In this document: piece by piece, positions 9,071-17,428 of the stretch
Layout: every line of letters starts with the position of its first letter
How positions within the stretch are numbered: position 1 is the first letter of the stretch
NCBI RefSeq assembly: GCF_010894405.1
Contig: NZ_JAAIYA010000014.1
Span: 124,001 to 188,000 of the forward strand
Origin: Pyxidicoccus caerfyrddinensis
GTDB lineage: Bacteria > Myxococcota > Myxococcia > Myxococcales > Myxococcaceae
DNA: 64,000 nucleotides
Direction of reading: 5' to 3'
Made by a program: the position numbers and the translations under genes
The notes under the pieces: generated by a model
Databases searched by the model: none
What the model was told of the DNA's origin: nothing
Seen by the model: the letters and a program-made list of their open reading frames with translations, nothing else

Positions 9071-9080
9071 CACCTTCACG

Positions 9081-9554
9081 TTACAGGCAGTTGGCCAGGC
9101 CGTCGTAGATGGACTGCGTCGTGCGGGGCAGCGGCGCGCGCAGCGGGTCGGGGCCGGAGAGCGCGGACAGGAACGCACTGAGCGGGGTGCGGGGCGCCAG
9201 CGGCACCTGGCAGGTGAAGGACTGGGCGTCCACCGTGATTGCGCCGGTGGCCGGGTTGATTTCCTCATTGCTCGCGGCGAAGACCCAGACGCACTGGCCG
9301 ATGACGCCGGTGCGGTTGTCGACGGAACAGCGGAAGCGCAGGGATTGGATGTTGCTGTAGTCGCCCTCGCAGAACGTGTCCCCACAGACGTCGTCGAACT
9401 GCTGGTTCAGGGTGGAGACGAGCTGGTACCACGCGTTGATGTCCGCCTCGGACGTCAGATAGGCGGAGGTGTCCACGTACTGCCGGGCGTTCTGCGCGAA
9501 GGCGGCGGAGGACAGGCCCAGGACGGAAACGACAACCCACGAACGAATGTTCAC
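9081..9554 (-). CDS. small secreted cysteine-containing protein, function unknown
   Basis: A 157-residue exported protein. A clear signal peptide (about 20 residues ending in AFA) is followed by a mature domain with six Cys, which suggests disulfides formed outside the cytoplasm. I do not recognise the family. The start is GTG, chosen because GGAG sits 7 bases upstream and the signal peptide begins right there; a longer reading frame reaches 9986 but lacks a coherent start and overlaps the glutathione transferase gene. The gene is divergent from the glutathione transferase gene, and the 102 bases between hold both promoters. Confidence 0.75.
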   Translation of the reverse strand: MNIRSWVVVSVLGLSSAAFAQNARQYVDTSAYLTSEADINAWYQLVSTLNQQFDDVCGDTFCEGDYSNIQSLRFRCSVDNRTGVIGQCVWVFAASNEEINPATGAITVDAQSFTCQVPLAPRTPLSAFLSALSGPDPLRAPLPRTTQSIYDGLANCL

Positions 9555-9656
9555 GATGGTGCTCCTTGTTGGTCGGCGTGAAGCCTGTTTCGTTCTACAG
9601 AGTCCCGCTGCACCAGCAACATGGTGGAAACAACCCTTCCGGCCGGAGGAGTCCCG

Positions 9657-10229
9657 ATGAAGCTCTATTTCAATCCCAGGAGCCGCGCGGTCGTCGCGAA
9701 GTGGATGCTCGACGAGTGCGGCGCGCAGTACGAGCTCGTGCCCATCGACCTCACGAAGCGCGAGCAGAAGGCGCCGGAGTTCCTCAAGATCAACCCCGCC
9801 GGCAAGCTGCCCGCGCTGGTGGACGGCGAGGCGCGCCTGTTCGAGAACGCCGCCATCTGTCTCTACCTCGCCGACAAGTTCCCCGAGGCGAAGCTCGCGC
9901 CGAAAATCGGTGCGCCGGAGCGGGGCCGCTACCTGTCGCTGGTGGTGTACTCGACGTCGCAGCTGGAGCCCTCGATGGGCGACCACATGATGAAGCAGCA
10001 GACGCCGCCCCAGCGTGGCTGGACGGACTACGAGAGCGCGCTCGACGCGGTGGAGCGCGAGCTCGGCGACGGGCCCTGGCTCTTCGGTGACTGGTTCACC
10101 GCCGCCGACGTGATGATTGGCTCGATGTTCCTCTACATGCGCATCCTGGGCGGGAAGACGGGGCGCCCGAAAATCGAGGCCTACTGCGACCGGCTCCAGG
10201 CCCGCCCCAAGGCCATGAAGGTGGGCTGA
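9657..10229 (+). CDS. glutathione S-transferase family protein
   Basis: A 190-residue cytoplasmic protein with the two-domain GST layout. The N-terminal thioredoxin-like domain starts MKLYFNPRSRA with Ser/Arg in the glutathione-activating region. It has the cis-Pro segment 'NPAGKLPALVDGE' and the 'ENAAICLYLADKF' glutathione gamma-glutamyl contact. The C-terminal helical domain carries 'FTAADVMIGS', the N-capping box of the family. It is likely to conjugate or reduce electrophiles with glutathione; the substrate is unknown. The ATG at 9657 follows GGAGGAG by about 6 bases, whereas an upstream in-frame ATG at 9621 has no such site. Confidence 0.93.
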   Translation: MKLYFNPRSRAVVAKWMLDECGAQYELVPIDLTKREQKAPEFLKINPAGKLPALVDGEARLFENAAICLYLADKFPEAKLAPKIGAPERGRYLSLVVYSTSQLEPSMGDHMMKQQTPPQRGWTDYESALDAVERELGDGPWLFGDWFTAADVMIGSMFLYMRILGGKTGRPKIEAYCDRLQARPKAMKVG

Positions 10230-10262
10230 AGCCAGGACGCGTCGGTGACCCGCCAGGAGGCA

Positions 10263-10288
10263 GGGTGGGGGGGAGGGGAATGGGGGGG
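10263..10288 (+). other. G-quadruplex-capable tract
   Basis: Four G-runs (3, 7, 4 and 7 bases) separated by T, A and AAT fit the G3+N1-7 pattern on the plus strand. It lies between the stops of the converging glutathione transferase and M23 genes, where it could affect 3' ends or replication. Confidence 0.55.
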
Positions 10289-10315
10289 ACCCCGCCTCCC
10301 GGCAGGTCGAAGGCG

Positions 10316-10843
10316 TTAGTCCAGGTAGCCGATGGTCTCTGCGCGGTCCACGGCCTCGCCGTAGACGGTGTAGCCGGAGTACCAGGACGTGTCGTTGGTG
10401 CCGAGCTTGTCGTACTGGAGATGCGCGTGCGGGCCGGTGGCGTTGCCGGTGGCGCCGATGTTGCCCACCTGGCAGCGGTCACACGTGCGGTCGTACGAGT
10501 CGGCCGTCTTGATCCAGTGCCACTGGCGGAACGTGTAGCCGTTCTCCCACAGGTGCTTGGCCTCGTTCTGCGTGCCGCTGCCGGTGCCAGCGCAGTAGGT
10601 GCCCACCTTGCGGATGGTGACGTTCCAGGACACAGAGCCGACCACGCCCGTCTCGGCGCCCCAGTAGTTGCAGCGGCCGCCCGCGCCGATGTCCACCGCG
10701 CGGTGGGTACCGCCGCTCGGATAGGTGGTGGTGGCCGTAATCGTGCCGGGGTGCGTACCGCGAACCTCGTGCGCCGTCACCGCGGCCGGGACCAGCGCCA
10801 GCGAGGCCAGCGCCGCCAGACCCGTCTTCATGAAGCTACGCAT
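10316..10843 (-). CDS. secreted M23 (LytM)-like metallopeptidase, paralogue B
   Basis: A 175-residue exported protein with a signal peptide ending in the VTA/HEV region (about residue 24). The mature part carries the two M23 zinc motifs: HxxxD at 47-51 (HRAVD) and HxH at 139-141 in 'GPHAHL'. M23 enzymes cut peptide cross-bridges of peptidoglycan or Gly-rich proteins. The mature domain is only about 150 residues and resembles the short beta-lytic or LytM core. Paired Cys (CDRC near 121) suggest disulfides. It closely resembles the gene at 13354-13878 over its full length (well over half of residues identical by eye). It is the last gene of a minus-strand cluster, 51 bases after the HEAT-like gene. 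Activity is inferred from the conserved ligands. Confidence 0.8.
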   Translation of the reverse strand: MRSFMKTGLAALASLALVPAAVTAHEVRGTHPGTITATTTYPSGGTHRAVDIGAGGRCNYWGAETGVVGSVSWNVTIRKVGTYCAGTGSGTQNEAKHLWENGYTFRQWHWIKTADSYDRTCDRCQVGNIGATGNATGPHAHLQYDKLGTNDTSWYSGYTVYGEAVDRAETIGYLD

Positions 10844-10894
10844 CGTTGTTCCTTTCGGGCCGCATTCCGCGGCCCCCGAATGGGACTGCTTTTC

Positions 10895-11890
10895 TCAAGG
10901 AGCCTGCTGCAACCGCTGCTTCTCCCTCAGGATCAGGCTCCACTCCTGAAGGCCCAGGCCGAGAGCCCGAATCCACGCGTCGACCTCGGGCGCCAGGCTC
11001 GGGTCCACACCCCGGAGGCGCTGGAGGTCGGGAATCGCACCGGCGAAGCCGAGCTGGGCAATGCTCTGCAGGAGCATCTTCCGCACCCCGGCGTCCGGCT
11101 CGTCGCGGTACATGGCGAGCAGCGCCTCGCGCGAGCCGGCCATCTGCTCCGCGGGCACCCCGCCCAGCGCGTTGGCCGCCGCCGCGCGCACGCTGGCGTC
11201 GTCACTGCGCAACAGCGACTTGAGGCGCTCACCGGACTCCGCGCTGATGTGCTCGGTGGAGACGCTGTCGAGGATGCGCGCCGTCACCTTCGGGTCCGGA
11301 GAGGCCGCCGCGCTCGTCACCGCCGCGTCCGCGGCCGGGCCGTGGTGCCCCGAGTAGACGAACTGGTTGTCCTCGATGAGGTTCGTCGCCGCCTCCTGGC
11401 GCACCTCGGGCGAGGCGTCCCGGGCCAGGCGCTCGTACAGGTCTCCCGTGTTCTCCGTGGCGCTGGTGCGGCGCAGGGCGCGCAGCGAGGCGACGCGGAG
11501 GGCCGGGTCTCGCTCGTCCAGGATGCGTTTGGCCACCACGCCCATGGCCGCGGGGTCCGCGCCGCGCTCGGTGCGCGCCACCAGCGCGGCCGCGAGGTGC
11601 TCGGCCATGACCGGGTCCGTCTCCCGCTCGTAGGCGGCGCGCAGCTCGGCCTCGGGCAGCGTGACGGCGGACTCGCGCAGGAGCGTGCGCAGGTACTTGC
11701 GGTAGGCCGCCGACTTCGAGCCGAGCCCGCGGCGGATGCTGTCCATCAGCCCCTCGACGGAGCACGCCTCGGCGCGCAGCGCGGGTGCGGGCTCCGACGA
11801 GGCCGCCTGCGCGGAGGCCACGGTGGGGACGAGGTGGAGGAGCGCGGCCAGGCCGAGCGCACGCAGGGGAAGGGACGGGGTGCGAATCAT
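10895..11890 (-). CDS. secreted HEAT-repeat-like protein
   Basis: A 331-residue protein with a signal peptide (MIRTPSLPLRALGLAALL..., cleavage near ASAQA) followed by alpha-helical repeats of about 30-35 residues with the HEAT pattern 'DPALRVASLRAL', 'SPEVRQEAATNL', 'DASVRAAAANAL', 'DAGVRKMLLQSI'. HEAT solenoids bind other proteins, so a scaffold, inhibitor or chaperone role in the periplasm or outside is plausible. The start at 11890 lies 17 bases after the stop of the preceding HEAT-like gene, so the two are co-transcribed. No enzyme motif is seen. Confidence 0.8.
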   Translation of the reverse strand: MIRTPSLPLRALGLAALLHLVPTVASAQAASSEPAPALRAEACSVEGLMDSIRRGLGSKSAAYRKYLRTLLRESAVTLPEAELRAAYERETDPVMAEHLAAALVARTERGADPAAMGVVAKRILDERDPALRVASLRALRRTSATENTGDLYERLARDASPEVRQEAATNLIEDNQFVYSGHHGPAADAAVTSAAASPDPKVTARILDSVSTEHISAESGERLKSLLRSDDASVRAAAANALGGVPAEQMAGSREALLAMYRDEPDAGVRKMLLQSIAQLGFAGAIPDLQRLRGVDPSLAPEVDAWIRALGLGLQEWSLILREKQRLQQAP

Positions 11891-11907
11891 GGAGGTGGCT
11901 CCCGTGC

Positions 11908-13128
11908 TCACTCGTGGCGGTCGAGACAGGTGAAGGGGTCCTGCTCGGGCAGGCTGTTCCACACCCTCACGAAGTCGAGGGTGCCGCTCGCGTAGATGGC
12001 CTCGAAGGTCTGGTAGAGGGGCTGGAAGCGCGGGTCGGTGATGGCCATGTTCGCCATGGTGGGGAGCGCCTCCTTGCCGGACACGCGCGCGGCGAAGCGG
12101 AAGAGGGCCCAGCGCGCGCAGACGTCCGGCTCCACCGCGAAGGCCTGGGCGAACAGCGCCAGCGTCTTCGCCCGGTCATCACCGGCGGACACGGAGAGGT
12201 TGTGCGCCGCCGCCTCGCGGCCCTCCGGACTGCCCTCGGTGGTGAGGACCTTCGCGTAGCGCTCGTACGTCGCCTCGTCCATCACCGGCGTGGTGTGCAT
12301 GGGCATGGACAGCGCGAGGTAGCGAATCTGCTCGTCGGGCGACTCGGTGCCGATGGTGAGCAGCTTGTCCATGTACGGCGCGAGGTTGCCCTTCTCGTTG
12401 AAGTCGCGCTTCATCACCCGGCCGATGGTGCGCGCGGCGGCCCAGCCCGCCTCGCCGGAGACGGGGTCCTTCGCGAAGTCCGCCAGCGTGCCGAGCATCC
12501 CCGGCTCCAGCTTCTTCTGCGTGTCCAGCGCGGACAGGATGCCCGCGCGGCGCTGGCCGTCGAGCGTGAGGTCCATTCCGTGCTCCAGGAGCTTCGCGGC
12601 GACCTGGGGCTGGTGGACGGCCTCCGAGTTGCGCAGCGCCATCATGATGACGTTGAACTCGCGGGGGCCGGCGTCGCGGCTCCAGCCCAGCACCTCCGTC
12701 GCCTTGGCCGCGTCGTTGCCGATGAGCTCCGTGAGGCGCTCTCGCAGGTAGTCGCGGACGTTCGGGTCTCTCGACGCGAGCAGGGGCGCGGCCCAGTCGC
12801 GGAAGTTCCCAATCGTCACCGCCTCGTTGAAGCGCTCGATGTCCTTCCAGCAGGTGGTGGCCTCGAAGCGCGAAGGCGGCTCCTCGGCCTGGGGCGTGCC
12901 CTGGCCGGAACCGCCGCCGGAGCCGCCGTGCCCGGACCCGCCCCGGGCGTGGGCCGTGGAGGCGGCCTCACCGGAAGTGGAGGCCCCGTCACCACTCGAG
13001 CCACGGACGAGCAGCGCCACGCCGGCCAGCAGCACGATGACGCCGAGCCCGGCCAGGACGAGCGGGGTACGCCGGCCCTGGGCACCCGTCACGGGAGGGG
13101 CGGAGCGGTGGACGGATTCTGGAGTCAT
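11908..13128 (-). CDS. membrane-anchored helical (HEAT-like) protein
   Basis: A 406-residue protein with a short cytoplasmic N-terminus, one transmembrane segment (about 21-43, 'LVLAGLGVIVLLAGVALLV'), a Gly/Ser-rich linker and a C-terminal helical domain of about 310 residues that looks like degenerate HEAT repeats. The topology suggests that the repeat domain lies in the periplasm. It is the first of two coupled HEAT-type genes between the two M23 genes, so a partner or control role for those peptidases is a reasonable guess, with no direct evidence. The ATG at 13128 opens the frame just before the anchor. Confidence 0.75.
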   Translation of the reverse strand: MTPESVHRSAPPVTGAQGRRTPLVLAGLGVIVLLAGVALLVRGSSGDGASTSGEAASTAHARGGSGHGGSGGGSGQGTPQAEEPPSRFEATTCWKDIERFNEAVTIGNFRDWAAPLLASRDPNVRDYLRERLTELIGNDAAKATEVLGWSRDAGPREFNVIMMALRNSEAVHQPQVAAKLLEHGMDLTLDGQRRAGILSALDTQKKLEPGMLGTLADFAKDPVSGEAGWAAARTIGRVMKRDFNEKGNLAPYMDKLLTIGTESPDEQIRYLALSMPMHTTPVMDEATYERYAKVLTTEGSPEGREAAAHNLSVSAGDDRAKTLALFAQAFAVEPDVCARWALFRFAARVSGKEALPTMANMAITDPRFQPLYQTFEAIYASGTLDFVRVWNSLPEQDPFTCLDRHE

Positions 13129-13202
13129 GGGCGGTGGGGGCCTGGGAAGGGTTCCAGCCTTCCTGGAGGGCCCGGGTCCGCCGCCGTCTTGAAAAATGAT
13201 TT

Positions 13203-13219
13203 CGGGAGGATTTCTCCCG
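13203..13219. promoter_or_regulatory. dyad in the promoter region of the HEAT operon
   Basis: CGGGAG-GATTT-CTCCCG lies in a locally AT-richer patch about 75 bases upstream of the minus-strand start at 13128. It could be an operator or a leader hairpin. Confidence 0.35.
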
Positions 13220-13322
13220 GGATTTTCCTGCCCATGGCGGGCCGGGCCCCGACGTAAGCGCCCGGAAGGACAGCGGCCCCCTGAGGCCCCCGCCCTCGTG
13301 GGGAGCTGCCGCGGTCCGGGAG

Positions 13323-13347
13323 GCTCCCGCGCACGTGGCGTGGGAGC
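13323..13347 (-). terminator. putative terminator after M23 paralogue A
   Basis: GCTCCCGCGC and GCGTGGGAGC form a 10-bp stem (one G-U pair) around a 5-base loop, 6 bases beyond the stop of the M23 gene. It suggests that this M23 gene is transcribed apart from the HEAT genes. Confidence 0.5.
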
Positions 13348-13353
13348 GCGGGC

Positions 13354-13878
13354 TCAGTCCAGGAAGCCGATGGTCTCGCTGCGGTCGACGGCCTCTCCGT
13401 AGACGGTGTAGCCGTCGTACCAGCCGATGTCGTGGGTGCCGAGCTTGTCCTGCATGAGGTGGGCATGCGGGCCGGTGGCCTGCCCGGTGCCGCCGGCGTT
13501 CCCAATCTGGCAGCGGTCGCAGGTGCGGTTGCGCGAGTCCGCCGTCTTGATCCAGTGCTTCTGGCGGAACGTCCAGCCGCTCTGCCAGAGGTGGCGCGCC
13601 TCGTTCGCGTTCTCGTAGCCGTTGCCGTTGCAGACCACGCCGGTGGTCTTGATGGAAACGGTCCACGAGACGGAGCCGACCACGCCCGTCTCGGCACCCC
13701 AGTAGTTGCAGCTGCCGGGGCCGATATCCACGGCCCCATGGTAGCCGCCGCTCGGGTAGTTGGTGGTGGCCGTCACCGTGCCGGGGAACGGGGAGCGGAC
13801 CTCGTGCGCAGGCGCTGCCATGGGCATGAGCGTCAGGGACGCCAGCGCCGCCAGACCTGTCTTCAGGGTGTTTCGCAT
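13354..13878 (-). CDS. secreted M23 (LytM)-like metallopeptidase, paralogue A
   Basis: A 174-residue exported protein, close paralogue of 10316-10843. Signal peptide to about residue 24, HxxxD at 47-51 (HGAVD) and HxH at 138-140 (GPHAHL). The shared segments 'CNYWGAETGVVGSVSW' and 'GYTVYGEAVDR' run through both copies, so they arose by duplication. The surfaces around 80-100 differ most, which could reflect different targets. The ATG at 13878 follows an AGGA sequence; an upstream in-frame start at 13917 has no signal-peptide logic. The gene has its own putative terminator, then the two HEAT genes and paralogue B follow in the same direction. Confidence 0.8.
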   Translation of the reverse strand: MRNTLKTGLAALASLTLMPMAAPAHEVRSPFPGTVTATTNYPSGGYHGAVDIGPGSCNYWGAETGVVGSVSWTVSIKTTGVVCNGNGYENANEARHLWQSGWTFRQKHWIKTADSRNRTCDRCQIGNAGGTGQATGPHAHLMQDKLGTHDIGWYDGYTVYGEAVDRSETIGFLD

Positions 13879-14098
13879 CAGGGGTTCTTCCTTTCGGACC
13901 GGTCGCCGGTCCGGCATGGAAGAGGCCCCGGCCCCCGCCGCCGTCTCACGGAATCCGCAGGGCCCGCGTTTTCTCCGGCTGCGGCCCGCTGCCTCCCTGC
14001 CTGCCCTGCGGCGGAGCGGAGCGGCCGGGCAGGAGGCTCCTGGACGTGCGGGCGTGCCGCTGGTGGTCCGGAGCCTCGGGCGACACCACTGTCAGTAC

Positions 14099-15643
14099 AT
14101 GCGGACGGAGCAGCCCCAGATGGAGCGGGCGGTGGCAGTGGGTCGGGTCAGCCCCCGGGGCGTGCGGCTGTGGATGCGCTCTCCCGGTGGAGGGCCCCAC
14201 CGGCTCGAGCTCTGGCTGGCCGCCGTGCCGTCGGAGCGCGTCGCGTACGACTTCGACATGGGGGACCGCTCGTACAGCGACCACACCCATGCCTTCGCCT
14301 TTCCGGATGACATCCCCGGGGCCCGGCCGCTGGAGCCGGTGACGGAGTACGGCTTCCGGCTGAGCCGCGCGGACGGCATGCGCGTGGGCGAGGGGCGCTT
14401 CGAGACGCTCCCCTCCCGGCGCAGCCAGATGCCGAAGCGCTTCTGCATCGGCGTGGCGAGCTGCCACCAGCCCTTCGACGAGAAGGGGGAGATGCACGAG
14501 ATGGGCGTGCGGATGCTGCGCGTCGCCCGGGCCGCGTGGGAGCGCTGCGACGTGAAGCAGGTGCTGTGGGTGGGCGACCAGCTCTACGCGGACTTCCCGG
14601 AGAATCAGTCGCTGTTCGACCCGGAGTACTTCAAGACGGTGGGGCCTCCGGGGCGGAAGAGCCTGCTGGAGTGCACCCACGACGAGGCGCTCGCGGTGTA
14701 CCACGCGCGCTACCGGCGCAACTGGGGGCACCCGGACTGGATGGCGCTGCAGGCGCGCTTCCCGGGCTACCCCATCCTCGATGACCACGAGGTGGTGGAC
14801 AACTACGGCTCCCTGCCCGAGCACCACGAGAAGAAGTGGCGCCACCTGCGCGACGCGGCCGAGGCGGCCTACCGTCACTACCAGCAGTCGCGGGTGATGC
14901 CGCTGACGCCCGGCTTCGAGGGCCCCTACGACTACAGCTTCGAGTACGGCGCCGCCGCGGGCTATGTGCTCGACGTGCGCTCGGAGCGGCGCTCCACCGA
15001 CGGAGACCACGCGCGCGTCTTCGCGCCGCACCAGCTGCAGCACTTCTCCACCTGGCTGAACGCGAATGCCGACGCGCCGGTGCTCTTCATCGTGGTGAGC
15101 GTGCCGCCGTTCTTCATGCCGGCCTGGCTGTCACGCATCGCCCGCTACGTGCCGGGCAGCTTCCGCGAGGACGCGCACGACCGGTGGATGCACCCGCAGT
15201 ACCGCGCCGACCGCTGCCGCATGCTGGAGCTCATCAAGCACCACCAGCAGCGCCACCCGCGCCAGAAGGTGGTGCTCGTGGGCGGCGACGTGCACGTGGG
15301 CTACGTGGCCCGCTGTGACTGGCGCACCGAGCCGGCGACGTCGCTCTTCCAGTTCGTGTCGAGCTCCATCACCCACAAGATGTCCTCGCTCGACTGGCAC
15401 ATGGCACGCCACATCCCGCGCACGCACTTCGCGCTGTCGGACCTGGACGGGAAGTGGGCGCGCATCCACCTGCTCGGCGGCAGCATGTCGCGCGTGCTCG
15501 AGCAGCCGGTGGGGGGCCTCAACGTGGGGACGATTGAAGTCGAGCTCGACGGGGACGACGTGCGGCTCAACTTCAAGCTGTACGGAGAAGATGAACACGC
15601 GCCCGAGGAGCCGAAGCTCCTCTTCGAGTCCGGCTTCCAGTGA
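14099..15643 (+). CDS. PhoD-like metallophosphatase (alkaline phosphatase D family)
   Basis: A 514-residue phosphoesterase. An N-terminal fibronectin-like domain (about 5-100) precedes the metallophosphatase domain with 'CIGVASCHQP' (about 116), WVGDQLYADFPEN (about 157), LDDHEVVDNYG (about 227) and VGGDVHVGYV (about 394). These match the PhoD metal-ligand motifs, so it should hydrolyse phosphodiesters or monoesters using Fe/Ca or related metals. No Tat or Sec signal is seen from the ATG at 14099, unlike classic secreted PhoD, so it may act in the cytoplasm, as in the branch with DUF7800-type N-termini. An open frame reaches back to 13760, but the upstream part overlaps the M23 gene on the other strand. 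Confidence 0.88.
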   Translation: MRTEQPQMERAVAVGRVSPRGVRLWMRSPGGGPHRLELWLAAVPSERVAYDFDMGDRSYSDHTHAFAFPDDIPGARPLEPVTEYGFRLSRADGMRVGEGRFETLPSRRSQMPKRFCIGVASCHQPFDEKGEMHEMGVRMLRVARAAWERCDVKQVLWVGDQLYADFPENQSLFDPEYFKTVGPPGRKSLLECTHDEALAVYHARYRRNWGHPDWMALQARFPGYPILDDHEVVDNYGSLPEHHEKKWRHLRDAAEAAYRHYQQSRVMPLTPGFEGPYDYSFEYGAAAGYVLDVRSERRSTDGDHARVFAPHQLQHFSTWLNANADAPVLFIVVSVPPFFMPAWLSRIARYVPGSFREDAHDRWMHPQYRADRCRMLELIKHHQQRHPRQKVVLVGGDVHVGYVARCDWRTEPATSLFQFVSSSITHKMSSLDWHMARHIPRTHFALSDLDGKWARIHLLGGSMSRVLEQPVGGLNVGTIEVELDGDDVRLNFKLYGEDEHAPEEPKLLFESGFQ

Positions 15644-15689
15644 GGCTCGAGGCGCTGGCGGGGCCGCCACACGGGAGGCCCGCTGCGTC

Positions 15690-17318
15690 TCAGCGGCCCG
15701 TCTTGATGCCCAGGTTGCCGCCGCCCTGTCCGGGCTTCTTCGTGCCCGGGCCGGAGGAGGGCTTCCCACCCTGGGGCCGCAGCGCCAGGCTCAGCTCGCT
15801 GTCCGTGGCGGACACCCGCCGCGTCACCGGCTCGTAGCCGCTCAAGGCCAGCGTCACCTCCACGGAGGAAGTGCCGGGCTGGAGCGTGAGCTTCGTCGGC
15901 GTCTTGCCCAGCGTCTCGCCGTCGATGCTCACCGTGGCGCCGGGCGGCTCGGAGAGGACGGGCAGCTCCACGGGCCGCGCCGGCTCGGGCGTGGGCTGCG
16001 TGGGCGGCTGCGCCGGCTGCGTCACGGTGACGGGCTGCGGGGGCGGCTGCACTGGCGTCGCCTCGGCGGCGTTGGGGCCGCGCAGGAAGACGAGCGCCGC
16101 GCCGGCGACGAGCAGGCCCACGCCCGCGACGGCCACGGGCATCCAGGGCACTCGGCGCGCGTCGGGCCGGTCCAGCGCCGCGGTGCCCCGCGTCTTCTCA
16201 CGTGCGGGCGGCACGGCCGCGGCCTGGCGCGAGCGCGTGCTCGGGGCGGGGCTCTGCGAGGGGCGCGGGACGGCGCGGGACGCGGCGGAGCGCGGTGCAC
16301 CCGGGCCTCCGGGCACGCCGCTCAGCGAGGAGTTGGAGCGCGAGTCCAGGTCCGCGTCCTCGGCGAGCTGGTCCAGCTTCGCCGGGTCCGCCTCGGTGGT
16401 GATGCGCTCCGCGTACACCTCGCGCAGGTACGCGGACAGGTGCGCGCTGCTGGCGGGCAGCCGCAGGTTGAGCGCGTAGTCCTCCAGCGCCAGCCGGAAG
16501 GCGCCGCAGTCCGGGTAGCGCCCCTCCGGCGTGGGGGCCAGCGCCTTGAGGAGAATCTCGTCCAGCCCCGGCGGCAGCCGCGGGTTGAGCTGCGACGGCC
16601 GCGGAACCTGGCAGTCCTTCACCAGCCGCAGCGTCATCATGTCCGACTCGCCCTTGAAGAGGCGCTTGCCCGTGAGCAGCTCCCACATGACGATGCCGAG
16701 CGCGAACAAGTCACTGCGCGCGTCGATGCTCTGCCCGCTCGCCTGCTCGGGAGACATGTAGGGGTACTTCCCCTTGAGGACGCCGGTGGCCGTGTTCTGG
16801 CTGCTGGTGGCCGCCTTGGCCACGCCGAAGTCGATGACCTTCACCCCGCCGTCGAAGCCGACGAGGATGTTCTGCGGGGACACGTCGCGGTGCACCAGCC
16901 GCAGCGGCTTGCCCTGCGCGTCACGCGCCTGGTGCGCGTAGTGAAGGCCCGCCGCCGCGTCCGCGATGACGCGCAGTATCAGCCCCACCGGCAGCGGCTT
17001 GCCCTGCGCGCGGGAGAACTTGTCCAGACGACGCACGTCGTCACCCTGGACGTACTCCATGGCCAGGCAGTGCCGACCTTCAATCTCCGAGAGGTCGAGG
17101 ATGGTGATGAGGTTGGGGTGCGTCAGCCGCGCCACCAACCCGGCCTCGTCCAGGAACATGCTGAGGAACTCATCGTCCTCGGCGAGGTGGGGAAGGATGA
17201 GCTTGAGGACCACGAGCCGCTCGAAGCCCGTCCCGTGCTCGCGGGCCAGGAACACCTGCCCCATACCCCCAGAGGCAATCTTTCGCAGCAGCTCGTACTT
17301 ACCGAATGGCACAGCCAT
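15690..17318 (-). CDS. Ser/Thr protein kinase with transmembrane segment and PEGA domain
   Basis: A 542-residue eukaryotic-type kinase of the myxobacterial Pkn group. The kinase domain (about 1-290) has the glycine loop 'IASGGMGQV', catalytic Lys in 'VVLKLI', 'HRDVSPQN' with the catalytic Asp, 'DFGVAK' and 'SPEQ', so it should be active. A disordered Ser/Pro/Ala-rich linker leads to one transmembrane helix (about 390-411), then a Pro/Thr stalk and a PEGA domain (about 451-509) outside the cytoplasm. PEGA domains bind surface or cell-wall components, so this looks like a one-pass sensor kinase. The gene is monocistronic with a repeat-containing promoter region upstream. Confidence 0.95.
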   Translation of the reverse strand: MAVPFGKYELLRKIASGGMGQVFLAREHGTGFERLVVLKLILPHLAEDDEFLSMFLDEAGLVARLTHPNLITILDLSEIEGRHCLAMEYVQGDDVRRLDKFSRAQGKPLPVGLILRVIADAAAGLHYAHQARDAQGKPLRLVHRDVSPQNILVGFDGGVKVIDFGVAKAATSSQNTATGVLKGKYPYMSPEQASGQSIDARSDLFALGIVMWELLTGKRLFKGESDMMTLRLVKDCQVPRPSQLNPRLPPGLDEILLKALAPTPEGRYPDCGAFRLALEDYALNLRLPASSAHLSAYLREVYAERITTEADPAKLDQLAEDADLDSRSNSSLSGVPGGPGAPRSAASRAVPRPSQSPAPSTRSRQAAAVPPAREKTRGTAALDRPDARRVPWMPVAVAGVGLLVAGAALVFLRGPNAAEATPVQPPPQPVTVTQPAQPPTQPTPEPARPVELPVLSEPPGATVSIDGETLGKTPTKLTLQPGTSSVEVTLALSGYEPVTRRVSATDSELSLALRPQGGKPSSGPGTKKPGQGGGNLGIKTGR

Positions 17319-17356
17319 GATGTGCCCTGAGGATAGCCCCCTTTCTCACCGGGTGG

Positions 17357-17380
17357 GAAATACCCAGTCGGCAAATACCC
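17357..17380 (-). promoter_or_regulatory. direct repeat upstream of the Ser/Thr kinase gene
   Basis: Two copies of AAATACCC (preceded by G or C) begin 15 bases apart, about 40-60 bases before the kinase start. On the coding strand each reads GGGTATTT. This may be an operator or part of a promoter. Confidence 0.35.
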
Positions 17381-17428
17381 CACAGTGACCCCGCCTTCCG
17401 GGGCAGGTGACACGGTGGGATGTAGGGG

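Noticed and set aside
15315-17330. 671-codon plus-strand open frame opposite the kinase
   Set aside because: The kinase on the minus strand has all catalytic motifs; the plus-strand product has none.
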